64,000 bases of DNA from Rhodocyclales bacterium (GTDB lineage Bacteria > Pseudomonadota > Gammaproteobacteria > Burkholderiales > Rhodocyclaceae), in NCBI GenBank assembly GCA_003105015.1, contig PQAF01000029.1, positions 79,993 to 143,992 of the forward strand. Reading direction: 5' to 3'. Shown here in pieces: positions 31,452 to 41,496 of the stretch. The notes under the pieces were generated by a model. It had not been told where the DNA came from and made no database searches. It saw only the letters and a program-made list of their open reading frames with translations. The stretch's first letter is position 1. Each line of letters opens with the position of its first letter. A program made the translations under genes and the position numbers.

Positions 31452-34389
31452 AAAGAGCGGTGACGGGGAGGGAGAAATGGAAGGTGGCGCCCTGTCCCGG
31501 CGCGCCCTCCGCCCAGACCCGCCCGCCGTGGCGCTGGACGACGCGGGCGACGATGGCGAGGCCGACCCCGGTGCCCTCGAAGGCGGTGTCGCGGTGCAGG
31601 CGCTGGAAGACGTGGAACAGCTTGCCGGCGTAGGCCATGTCGAAGCCGGCGCCGTTGTCGCGCACGAAGAAGCACGCTTCGCCCGCCTCGACCGAGCCGC
31701 CCGCTTCGACCACGGCCTGCTCGCACTGGCGCGTGAATTTCAGGGCATTGCCCAGCAGATTGAGCCAGACTTGCCGGACCAGGCTGCGGTCGGCCCGAAC
31801 CGTCGGCATCGGCCCGATGCGCACGTCGATCCTGCGTCCGGCGCCGGCCTCGGGCAGTTCGGACAGCACCTCGCGCGCCAGGCTGGCCATGTCGAGGGGC
31901 GCGCGCTTCAGCTCGACGCGGCCGATGCGGGCAAAGTCGAGCATGTCGTCGATCAACTCGCCCATGCGGATGGCGTTGGAGATGATGCGGTCGAGCTGCC
32001 CCCTTCCCTCGGCGCCGATCTGGGGCGCGTAATCCTCCTCGATCACCTTGGCGTAGCCGGCGATGGCGCGCAGCGGGGAGCGCAGGTCGTGTGAGACGGA
32101 ATAGCTGAAGCTCTCCAGTTCGCGGATCGCCTCCTCCAGCTCGGCGGTGCGCTCCTTCACCCGGTGCTCGAGGTCGACGTTGAGGTTGCGGATATCCTCC
32201 TCGGCGCGCCGCTGGTCGGACACATCCCGCACGATGGAAATCAGGCAGGGCGTGCCGCCGATCTCGATGGCGACCGAGGAGGTCAGCATGTCGCGCAGCG
32301 TGCCGTCCTTGGTGCGCACCTCGAATTCCGCGTTGCTGACGCTCCCCCTGGCCTTGAGATCGGCCAGGAAGCGGCTGCGCTTCTCGGGATAGGCCCAGAG
32401 ACCCAGCTCGAGGGTGGTATGGCCGACGGCTTCGTCGACCGAAAAGCCGCTCAGGCGCTCGAAGCCCTCGTTGGCATCCAGGATCAGGCCGTCTTCAAGC
32501 CGGACGATGACGATCCAGTCCGGGCTGGCATGGAAGACCTTGGCGAACTTCTCCTCGGACTGGCGCAGCGCATCCTGGGCGCGCTGCACTTCGGTGATGT
32601 CGCGGCCGACGCCGATGATCTGCTGCTCGCCGCCGATCTCGGCGAGCACGCAGGAACCCTCGATCAGGATGGCCTCGCCGCTCTTCTTGCGGAAATGCAC
32701 CTTGAAGCCGTGCCATTCGCCGTCTTCCCTCAGCCTGCGCACCAGTTCGTCGCGCTCGGCGGGCTCGGCCCACAGGCCGATCTCCAGCGCCGTCCGGCCG
32801 AGCGCCTCCTGCGCCTTCCAGCCGGTCAGCCGCTCGAAACCCTTGTTCACCGCGACGAACCGGCCATCCTCCAGCCGGCTGACCGTGGCGTAGTTGGGGT
32901 TGGCGTTGAAGGCCTTGGCGAAGCGCTCCTCGGAGCGCCGCAACGCCTCCTGGGCGCGCTTCAGGTCCGTGATGTCGCGCGAGGTGCCGATGAGGTGCGG
33001 TTCGCCGTCGAGCTCGATGATCGTCGCGGAGCTCAGCACGTCGCGGATGCTGCCGTCCTTGGTGACGAAGCGGGCATCGAAGTCCCGCACGTTGCCATGC
33101 GCCAGGAGGCGGCCGATCAATTCCTCGCGCTCCGCCCGGTCGGCCCACAATCCGAGATCGGCGGTCGTGCGGCCTACCGCCTCGGCGGCGGAATAGCCGG
33201 TCAATATCTCGAATCCCCGATTCACCTCGACGATCCGTCCATCGGATATCCGGCTGATCATGATGAAATCCGGATTGGACTGAAAGGCCTTGGCGAACTT
33301 GTCTTCCGAGATGCGCAGGCTGCGCTCGCGTTCACGCAACTGCGCCAGCAGGCCGTAGAAGGCCTGCCCAAGTTCTCCGACCTCGTCCTCGCGCATCGAC
33401 AAGCGGGGCACGGCCGCATCCGGACGATCGTGCAGTGCGCCGACATGCCGCGTCAATCGCTCGACCGGACGCACCAGCAGGCCGGCCAGCAGCCAGGCGC
33501 ACAGCGCGCAGGCCAGCATGGACGCGAAAGCGATGCCGATCACCCTGCCGCGCGCTTCATGCAGGGGGGCATACGCCTCGTCCAGCGGATACACCCCCGC
33601 GACGAACCAGTTCGTCGTCTTCAACTGCTTGAAGCTCATGAGCGCCCGGAGCCCGCTGCTGTTCTCGCTCTCCTCGGTGCCCTCGAATCCCGCGCCGGCC
33701 TTGTCCGCGGCCGGGTTCGCCCCGACCGGCGGGGAGTCGGCGAGTATCCGCGACTTGTCGGGGTGGAGCACCAGCTTGCGGTCCCGCGAAGCGACATACA
33801 GGTAGCCGGTCCGGCCGACGAGGGCGGTTCGTGCCTCGCCGAACAGGCGCTCGTTGAGCAGGTTCAGGGTGCAGGCCACGACCAGGTCGATCTTTCCGTC
33901 GCGAGCCAGGCGGGGGGCGGCAACGACCACCACCGGCGCGCCGCTGACCTTCCCCCGTATCGGTGTGGAGATCACGGCGGCCCGTCTTGCCATGACCTCG
34001 CGGAAGTAGCCCCGGTCGGCAAAATTCCTGTCCTCGATCGGCGGCAAGGGCGGCTGCTGGGCCAGCGCCCGCCCCTCGGGCGACAGGACGATGCAGCGGT
34101 CGATGGCGCCCATCGGCATCGGCAAGTGGCTCATGTAGTGCTCGATGGCTTCGCGGGAGGCGATGGCGGCGGACGGCACGCCCCGGGCCACCGCCTGGGT
34201 CGTCTCCAGGGCGATGCCGAGGTCGTTGTCCATGCCTCTCGCGGCATAGCTGACGAGGGAATGCAACTGGTTGGCAACGCCGGTCTTGATTTCCTCGCGC
34301 ACGCCCAGCCAGGACAGTCAGGCCGCAGTCAGCGCCAGCACGGCCAGCATGACCGTCAGGCTGAGCGCCAGCTTGGCCCTCAGGCGCAT
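31450..34389 (-). pseudogene. Multi-PAS sensor histidine kinase interrupted by an in-frame TGA
   Basis: The natural start is ATG 34389, encoding [20 protein letters not shown], a membrane anchor. An in-frame TGA at 34318-34320 cuts this helix after 23 codons; the frame then stays open for 950 codons to 31450. The rest is a complete kinase: a periplasmic dCACHE-type domain (TTQAV..., [26 protein letters not shown]), a second helix and HAMP, three PAS domains (each with an NP[DN] and ITGY/LTGW/LSGF-type motif), HisKA with [13 protein letters not shown], and HATPase with GTGVGLAIVARVVQRHGG. Translation could restart at GTG 34302, but the protein would lack its first anchor and the sensor would stay in the cytoplasm. 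TGG to TGA is the simplest mutation. A sequencing error is the alternative. Confidence 0.75.
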
Positions 34390-34518
34390 GTATGGACGGT
34401 CCCGCTACGGCCCGGTGTTGTTGTTCTTGCTGAACCCATCGAATCCCCTTTGACACTGCTAAGCTACTATAACGCTTACGGCCATATCCGGAATTATTTA
34501 ACGCTCCGGCATCGAAAA

Positions 34519-36006
<1,488 letters not shown>

Positions 36007-36022
36007 CGGCCTGGCGCGCCGC

Positions 36023-36751
36023 TCAGGCGGGCATCAGCAGGTCGATCCGGTCCGTGAAGATCGCCGCCACGCCCTGGCGCAGGAGCAGGCCGGCGTCTTC
36101 CGGGTCGTTGACGGTATAGACGAGCAGGGGAATGCCGGCCGCCCGCGCTTCGTCGAACAGCTGCGGGGTCAGGCAATGGCGGCTGCAATGCAGGGAATAA
36201 CACGCCAGGCGGCGAAAGGCCTGCTGCCAGTCGGGCGGCGGCGCCTCGAACAGCAGGCCGCGCGGCAATTCCGGCGCCGCTTCCAGCGCCGCTTCCAGCG
36301 CCGCAAGGGAGAAGGAGGACAGCAGCGGCGGCGGCGCGCCAGCCCACAGCTCGCGCGCCTCCAGCGCGACCTTGCGCCCCGTTTCCGCCTCGCGCCCCGC
36401 CGACGGCTTGATCTCGACATTCGCCCACAGCCCCAGCGCCAGGCACAACTCCGCGGCATCGCCGAACGAGGGCAGCGGCTCGCCGGCGAACTGCGCACTG
36501 TGCCAGCTGCCGGCATCCAGCCGGGCCAGCTCGGCATCGCTCGCGTCGGCAACGCGGCCGCGGCCGTCGGTCGTGCGTTCCAGGGTTTCGTCGTGGATGA
36601 GGACGGGCGTGCCGTCCGCCGACAGCATGACGTCGAATTCGACGCCGCGATAGCCGAGGCTGGCGGCGATGCGCAGCCCGGCGAGGGTGTTTTCCGGCGC
36701 CAGCGCGCCGCCGCCGCGATGGGCGATGAGGCGGGGATGGCGCCAGGACAT
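36023..36751 (-). CDS. ugpQ: Cytoplasmic glycerophosphodiester phosphodiesterase
   Basis: Hydrolyses glycerophosphodiesters to glycerol-3-phosphate and an alcohol. The 242 residues carry IAHRGGGALAPENT (catalytic His and Glu), EFDVMLSADGTPVLIHDETLERTT (second His and metal-binding Glu/Asp) and VEIKPS. No signal peptide is present, which points to the UgpQ form rather than the periplasmic GlpQ. It starts 15 bases after the binding-protein gene on the same strand, supporting a Ugp-like pairing. Confidence 0.9.
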   Translation of the reverse strand: MSWRHPRLIAHRGGGALAPENTLAGLRIAASLGYRGVEFDVMLSADGTPVLIHDETLERTTDGRGRVADASDAELARLDAGSWHSAQFAGEPLPSFGDAAELCLALGLWANVEIKPSAGREAETGRKVALEARELWAGAPPPLLSSFSLAALEAALEAAPELPRGLLFEAPPPDWQQAFRRLACYSLHCSRHCLTPQLFDEARAAGIPLLVYTVNDPEDAGLLLRQGVAAIFTDRIDLLMPA

Positions 36752-36765
36752 GCGGCGCCCCGCGG

Positions 36766-38052
36766 CTACCGGGTCACCGTGCCGTCGGTCGGCATCGGCT
36801 GCAGCACCGGGTTGCCCCTTCTCACCGCCGTATCCAGGGCTTCCTTGGCCGGCTTGAGGTTGGCCCAGACGGCTTCCAGTTCCTCGTGCAGGATGGCGCG
36901 CACGCGGCTCATGCCGAACACCCCCTTCGGCTTGGCCGCGGAGGCGAATCGCCGGTCCGACAGGCGCTCCACCGCCTTGCGCAGCAGTTCGGGCGGCGCA
37001 CCCTCCGCCGCCAGTCCGCTCACCGCGACGGACGTCATCGGCAGGTAACCGGTGCTTCGCACCCACTGCTGCTGCACGTCCGGCCGCATCATGAAGGCAA
37101 TGAAGCTCGCCACGACCGCATATTCCGGCTTCTTCTTGCCCGCCAGCACCCACAGGGCGGCGCCGTCCGGCAGCAGGCGGCCGGGCGCCGCGCCGCGCAC
37201 GTCGTCGTAGTGCGGCAGGGCGGCGACGCCGAAATCGAAGGGCTTGCGGCGCAGCAGCTGCAGGTACAGGGAAGAGTCGCTGGTCAGCATGCTGCATTCG
37301 CCCGACATGAATTTCTCGTCCGCCTCGCGGCCAGCGCCGAAGGTGCGGAAATAGAAGCTCTTGTGCCAGCTGGCCAGCAGCGCCACATGCTTGACCTGCA
37401 CCAGGTTGTTGAGGGCCAGCGCGGGCTTGCCGCCCTGCTCTGGGCTGACGATCGGTTCGCCGTGCTGGGTGGCGGCGTTCTCCAGCAGCACCCAGGCCGG
37501 ATTCGACGAGGTGAACGGGCAGCGTCGGTCGACGTCGAAGACCTTGCCGGCCGCCGTCTGCAGTTCCCACCAGGTGAGGGGCGGCTTGGCCGGGTCGAGC
37601 TTCGCCTTGCGGAAGGTGTCCTTGTTGTAGTACAGCACCGGCACCGAGAGCGCCAGCGGCAGCGCCTGGATGCGGCCCTTGTTGTCGTCGACGACGTCGG
37701 CGAGGACGGGGAAGAGGGCGGCGGCATCGAACTTCACCTTCGCGCCGGCCATCACCTTGTAGAGCGGCAGCATGCGCGGGTGGCTGTCGAAGAACTTCTG
37801 GTATTCCTCGTCCTCGAGCAGGGCCAGGTGCGGCAGCTGATGGGGATCGCCGGCCATGCCCACATGCTGCAGGACCACCTTGCCGGACTTGCCTTCGGCG
37901 TTGAAGCGTCCGACGAACTCGACCAGCGCAGCGGCGGCCTCGCCGGTCATGGCATGGCGGAAGACGATCTCGGGCGGCGGCGGCGGCGCCTTGGCCGCCT
38001 GCGCAAGCGAGGACAGGCCGAGAATGGTGATGGCAAGCAGTTTGGGGAGCAT
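36766..38052 (-). CDS. UgpB-like periplasmic substrate-binding protein
   Basis: Solute-binding protein (family 1) of 428 residues with a signal peptide (1-19, cleavage near AQA-AK). It shows FRHAMTGEAAAALVEFVGRFN, LPLALSVPVLYYNKD, KPPLTWWELQ and STGYLPM, which resemble UgpB, the sn-glycerol-3-phosphate binding protein. No ABC permease or ATPase genes accompany it; only the phosphodiesterase follows. The substrate is therefore inferred from the neighbour and from family resemblance. Confidence 0.82.
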   Translation of the reverse strand: MLPKLLAITILGLSSLAQAAKAPPPPPEIVFRHAMTGEAAAALVEFVGRFNAEGKSGKVVLQHVGMAGDPHQLPHLALLEDEEYQKFFDSHPRMLPLYKVMAGAKVKFDAAALFPVLADVVDDNKGRIQALPLALSVPVLYYNKDTFRKAKLDPAKPPLTWWELQTAAGKVFDVDRRCPFTSSNPAWVLLENAATQHGEPIVSPEQGGKPALALNNLVQVKHVALLASWHKSFYFRTFGAGREADEKFMSGECSMLTSDSSLYLQLLRRKPFDFGVAALPHYDDVRGAAPGRLLPDGAALWVLAGKKKPEYAVVASFIAFMMRPDVQQQWVRSTGYLPMTSVAVSGLAAEGAPPELLRKAVERLSDRRFASAAKPKGVFGMSRVRAILHEELEAVWANLKPAKEALDTAVRRGNPVLQPMPTDGTVTR

Positions 38053-38117
38053 GCGGAATCGGGCCCTTCAGGTGAAGTTGGTATATTACTACGCTCGATT
38101 CCCTTACATCACCCATC

Positions 38118-39344
38118 ATGTCCGGCGCCCTCTCCCACCTTCGCATCCTCGACCTGTCCCGCGTGCTGGCGGGCCCCTGGTGCACCCAGAACCTGGCCGA
38201 CCTCGGCGCCGAGGTCATCAAGGTCGAGAAGCCGGGCAGCGGCGACGACACCCGCGCCTGGGGGCCGCCCTACCTGAAGGACGGCGCGGGCCGCGACACC
38301 GGCGAGTCGGCCTATTACCTCTCCTGCAACCGCGGCAAGAAATCCATCGCCCTCGACATCACGCAGCCCGAGGGCCAGCGCATCGTGCGCGAGCTGGCGC
38401 GGCAGAGCGACGTGCTGGTGGAAAACTACAAGGTCGGCGGGCTGGCGAAGTACGGCCTCGACTGGGACAGCCTGCGCGCGATCAACCCGCGGCTCGTCTA
38501 CTGCTCGATCACCGGCTTCGGCCAGGACGGGCCCTACGCCGGTCGCGCCGGCTACGACTTCATCGTGCAGGGCATGGGCGGCCTGATGAGCGTCACCGGC
38601 GCGCCGGACGGCGCGCCCGGCGGCGGGCCGCAGAAGGTCGGCGTGGCGGTGGCGGACCTGTTCACCGGCATGTACGCCACGGTCGCCGTGCTGGCGGCAC
38701 TGACTTTCCGCGAGCGCACCGGGCAGGGCCAGCGCATCGACCTGTCCCTGCTCGATGCGCAGGTGGCGATGCTCGCCAACCAGAACATGAACTTCCTCGC
38801 CTCCGGCCAGGCGCCGGCGCGGCGCGGCAACGCCCATCCCAACATCGTGCCCTACCAGACCTTCGCCACGGCCGACGGCCACGTCATCCTCGCCGTCGGC
38901 AACGACGCCCAGTTCCGCCGCTTCTGCGAACTGGCCGGCCGTGCCGGGCTGGCCGACGACGAGCGCTTCGCCAGCAACCGCGCCCGCGTCGCCCACCGCG
39001 ACGCGCTGATCCCGCTGCTCGAACCGCTGCTGCGAAGCCGCACGACGCTGGCCTGGGTCGACGCGCTGGAAGCGGCCGGCGTCCCCTGCGGGCCGATCAA
39101 CCGGTTGAACGAGGTCTTCGCCGATCCCCAGGTGCAGCACCGCGGCATGCGCATCGACCTGCCGCACCCGTCGGCCGGCAGCGTGCCCCTCGTGGCCAGC
39201 CCGATCCGCCTCTCGGCCAGCCCGCTCGAGTACGCCGCGCCGCCGCCGCTGCTCGGCCAGCATACGAATGAAATCCTGCAGCAATTGCTGGGGCTGCCGG
39301 ACGAGGAACTGGGGCGGCTGCGGGATGCGGGCGCGATCGGATGA
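38118..39344 (+). CDS. CaiB/BaiF family CoA-transferase
   Basis: Class III CoA-transferase of 408 residues, with LSRVLAGPWCTQNLADLGAEVIKVEKPGSGDDTR at the N-terminus, SCNRGKKSIALD, a catalytic-aspartate region VLVENYKVG, GRAGYDFIVQGMGGLMSVTG, and PCGPINRLNEVF at the C-terminus. Family members move CoA between carboxylic acids such as formate, carnitine or benzylsuccinate. The substrate cannot be told from sequence and no partner enzyme is adjacent. A copy of the 9-mer lies at 38699 in the Leu-Thr-Phe codons. Confidence 0.9.
   Translation: MSGALSHLRILDLSRVLAGPWCTQNLADLGAEVIKVEKPGSGDDTRAWGPPYLKDGAGRDTGESAYYLSCNRGKKSIALDITQPEGQRIVRELARQSDVLVENYKVGGLAKYGLDWDSLRAINPRLVYCSITGFGQDGPYAGRAGYDFIVQGMGGLMSVTGAPDGAPGGGPQKVGVAVADLFTGMYATVAVLAALTFRERTGQGQRIDLSLLDAQVAMLANQNMNFLASGQAPARRGNAHPNIVPYQTFATADGHVILAVGNDAQFRRFCELAGRAGLADDERFASNRARVAHRDALIPLLEPLLRSRTTLAWVDALEAAGVPCGPINRLNEVFADPQVQHRGMRIDLPHPSAGSVPLVASPIRLSASPLEYAAPPPLLGQHTNEILQQLLGLPDEELGRLRDAGAIG
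38699..38707 (-). repeat. AAAGTCAGT 9-mer, copy 6 (reverse)
   Basis: Reads ACTGACTTT on the plus strand within the CoA-transferase gene. Confidence 0.8.
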
Positions 39345-39495
39345 TGCACGTGAAATACTGCCTTGCTGGCCCGCAGGCGATCCAGTAACATCCACTCGGA
39401 ATTTCAGCCGGAAACAATCCGGCCACAAACATAAATAATCAACAGGCTTGCGTGCCCTGCCGGCAAAGGACGGTGGCGGGGCGGATCAGACAGAG

Positions 39496-40239
39496 ATGAA
39501 CAAGTACCAGAGAGTCGTGCTCATCGTCGCGGCGGTGAACATCGTCCTGATGCTGCTTTTCCCGCCCTTCCTCGACAATCCGCTCCGCCGCGGCGCGCTG
39601 CCCAGTTTCGAGGGCTTCTACCCCTTGTGGTCCGCCTTCGGCCTGAAGCGCATCCACAGCGAGCTGCTGACGCTGCAGGTGCTGTTCGTTGCCATCAACG
39701 GCCTGCTCGCCTGGCTGCTCCTCGACCGGCAGGGCCCCAAGGGGGAGGTCCCCGAGTTCCGCTACACGCGCGCCATCAGCTTCTTCCTGGTCGGCAATCT
39801 CGCCGTGCTGTTCGCCTTTCCGCCCTTCGAATCCTATGTCTCGCTGGCGAAGTTCGAGCCGCCGAGCTTCGGCGGCTTCTATTTCGTGCTGGGCGACAAG
39901 AGCCACCGCAACTTCTTCATCCCGCTGCTCTACATGGAAGTCATCCTGGTCGTCGCGAACGTGCTGACCGTCTGGCTGCTGTTCAACAGCCTGCGGCGCG
40001 CCGAGCTGTTCGCCAAGGAGAAGATTCTCGAACTGGCGCAGAGCCTGCCGGCCACGGAACTGGCCGAGGTCTCGAAGACCCTCGGCTACAAGGCCGTGCA
40101 CCCCGCCGGCGAGCCGACGCCCCATGCACCGCACCTGGGCGCCGGTCCGGACCGGCGCAAGTACCAGGATCCGCGCTACCGCGGCCCGGAACGCCGCAAG
40201 GGCGGCGATCGCCGCTTCAAGATGCGCGCCGCCCAGTAG
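39496..40239 (+). CDS. Four-helix membrane protein with internal FPPF repeats, paralogue A
   Basis: Unrecognised membrane protein of 247 residues. Two copies of a unit of about 86 residues are visible. Each has a helix ending in FPPF (residues 22-25 and 108-111), a loop with PSFxGFY (36-42 and 123-129) and a second helix ending in WLLL/WLLF. The C-terminal 60 residues are hydrophilic and end in an Arg/Lys-rich tail (GPERRKGGDRR). ATG 39496 is chosen because upstream residues are not membrane-like. The next gene is a shorter paralogue with the same motif positions. The function is unknown; the absence of conserved charged pairs inside the helices argues against a known transporter type. Confidence 0.8.
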   Translation: MNKYQRVVLIVAAVNIVLMLLFPPFLDNPLRRGALPSFEGFYPLWSAFGLKRIHSELLTLQVLFVAINGLLAWLLLDRQGPKGEVPEFRYTRAISFFLVGNLAVLFAFPPFESYVSLAKFEPPSFGGFYFVLGDKSHRNFFIPLLYMEVILVVANVLTVWLLFNSLRRAELFAKEKILELAQSLPATELAEVSKTLGYKAVHPAGEPTPHAPHLGAGPDRRKYQDPRYRGPERRKGGDRRFKMRAAQ

Positions 40240-40343
40240 GGCCCGCCGCCGGATTGATTTGGGCGGCAAACTCCTCTACGCTTGCCGCACAACAACCATT
40301 ACAGGGAGGATGTCCTGCGGCGATCGCGCCGGCGGAGTTCTGC

Positions 40344-40916
40344 ATGAACCGACAGCAAGCCATCGCCCTGTGGGTCGCAGCCGCCAACCTCGTGCTGGTG
40401 CTGGCCTTCCCGCCCTACGACTACATTTCCCTGGCGCAAGGCTACGTGCCCACCTTCGGCGGCTTCCATTTCGTCGGCACGGCGCCGCCCAACAGCCTGC
40501 TCAACCACAACTTCCTCATCCTCGAGGAAATCGTCATCCTGATCGACGCCGGCATTGCCTGGCTGCTGTTGCGGGAGAGGGTACCGAATGCGGGCGGGCG
40601 CTTCAGCCGCGGGCAGCGCGCCGTGCTGTGGCTGGTCGCCATCAACCTTGTACTGATCCTGCTGTTCCCGCCCTTCGAGCACTACCAGGCCATCAGCAAG
40701 ACGGCCCTGCCGTCCTTCGACGGCTTCTACTTCGTCTTCGGCGACACGGCCCAGAAGCAGATCGTCGCTCCCCTGCTCTACATCGAAGCCGCCCTGGTCC
40801 TGATCAACGGCGGCCTGCTATGGCTGCTCTTTGCCGACGGCCGCGGCAACAAGCTTTCCACGGAAGAAAAACGGGCGCTCGCCAAGGCCCTGCGGGAACA
40901 CCAGCAGGGCGACTAG
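40344..40916 (+). CDS. Four-helix membrane protein with internal FPPF repeats, paralogue B
   Basis: Unrecognised membrane protein of 190 residues, paralogous to the preceding gene. FPPY (22-25) and FPPF (108-111) sit at exactly the same residue numbers as in paralogue A, and VPTFGGFHF and LPSFDGFYFVFGD match its loop motif. The second unit here and in A share FGD/LGD, then PLLYxE, then a helix ending WLLF. It lacks the basic C-terminal tail of A. ATG 40344 is the first Met before the first helix. A and B probably arose by tandem duplication of a gene that was itself internally duplicated. Confidence 0.8.
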   Translation: MNRQQAIALWVAAANLVLVLAFPPYDYISLAQGYVPTFGGFHFVGTAPPNSLLNHNFLILEEIVILIDAGIAWLLLRERVPNAGGRFSRGQRAVLWLVAINLVLILLFPPFEHYQAISKTALPSFDGFYFVFGDTAQKQIVAPLLYIEAALVLINGGLLWLLFADGRGNKLSTEEKRALAKALREHQQGD

Positions 40917-40935
40917 CCGGAGCGCCCGCGGCGGC

Positions 40936-41424
40936 TCAGTGCTTGAGCGGCTGCCAGCCCGGATGGTCGAAGTGGCCGGCGTATTTCTCCAGCGCGCTCC
41001 CCACCTTCAAGGCGCCGGCCTGGCGCTTCACTTTCTTCGTCTTGCCCTCCATCGCCTCGACGCCTTCGAGGATGTCGGCAATGACCAGGTGCAGTTGCGC
41101 GTCGGCCTTCGGATCCAGCTTGCAGCCGGCGATGATGCCCTCCACCTCGCCATGCACTTTCTTCGCCAATTCGCCGTATTTGGCGGCGGAGAGCTTGTTC
41201 TCGTGGACCTCGTGGTGCACGGCGTCGATGCTGTTGCGGATGGCCTCCATGCCCTTGCGCAGCGGCGCGTCGGTTGCCCACTTCTTGCCGTTGTTCAGTT
41301 CCAGCTTGGCCGGCGCCGCGCCGTGATCGTGTTTATGAGCGTCAGCGGCCAGACTGCCCGCGGCCAGTCCCAGCGCCAGACCGGCGGCAGTCAGCAGTTT
41401 CCAGATTCCCTTCATTGCCTTCAT
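40936..41424 (-). CDS. Helical periplasmic protein of unknown function with His-rich N-terminus
   Basis: Secreted protein of 162 residues: signal peptide (1-28), then HKHDHG, then an almost all-helical region with DAVHHEVHENKLS, a single Cys in AGCKLDPKADAQLHLVIADILEGVEAMEG, and a C-terminal HFDHPGWQPL. The His pattern suggests metal or haem binding, but no CxxCH is present. ATG 41424 follows AGGAG. An exact CTTAA-N6-CTTAA box lies 57 bp upstream, the same element as before the SHP operon, so it is probably controlled by the adjacent QseB-like regulator. I do not recognise the family with confidence. Confidence 0.75.
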   Translation of the reverse strand: MKAMKGIWKLLTAAGLALGLAAGSLAADAHKHDHGAAPAKLELNNGKKWATDAPLRKGMEAIRNSIDAVHHEVHENKLSAAKYGELAKKVHGEVEGIIAGCKLDPKADAQLHLVIADILEGVEAMEGKTKKVKRQAGALKVGSALEKYAGHFDHPGWQPLKH

Positions 41425-41480
41425 GGTGTCTCCTGAGTAATCGATTGCCCGAATTGGCAATTGCAGTATCCAGGATGCCC

Positions 41481-41496
41481 CTTAAAGGAAGCTTAA
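41481..41496. promoter_or_regulatory. PmrA/QseB-type box CTTAA-N6-CTTAA
   Basis: CTTAA-AGGAAG-CTTAA, a perfect direct repeat with the 11-bp period of the PmrA/QseB binding motif. It lies about 57 bp upstream of the helical periplasmic protein and overlaps the stop codon of the kinase gene. Confidence 0.75.

Noticed and set aside
34318..34320. TGA in the kinase gene as a selenocysteine or readthrough codon
   Set aside because: It lies in a membrane helix, no selenoprotein family is involved and no SECIS-like hairpin is evident just downstream; a nonsense mutation or sequencing error is simpler.
34450..34473. TTGACA ... TATAAC before glpK as a sigma-70 promoter
   Set aside because: The spacer is only 12 bases, too short for a normal promoter.
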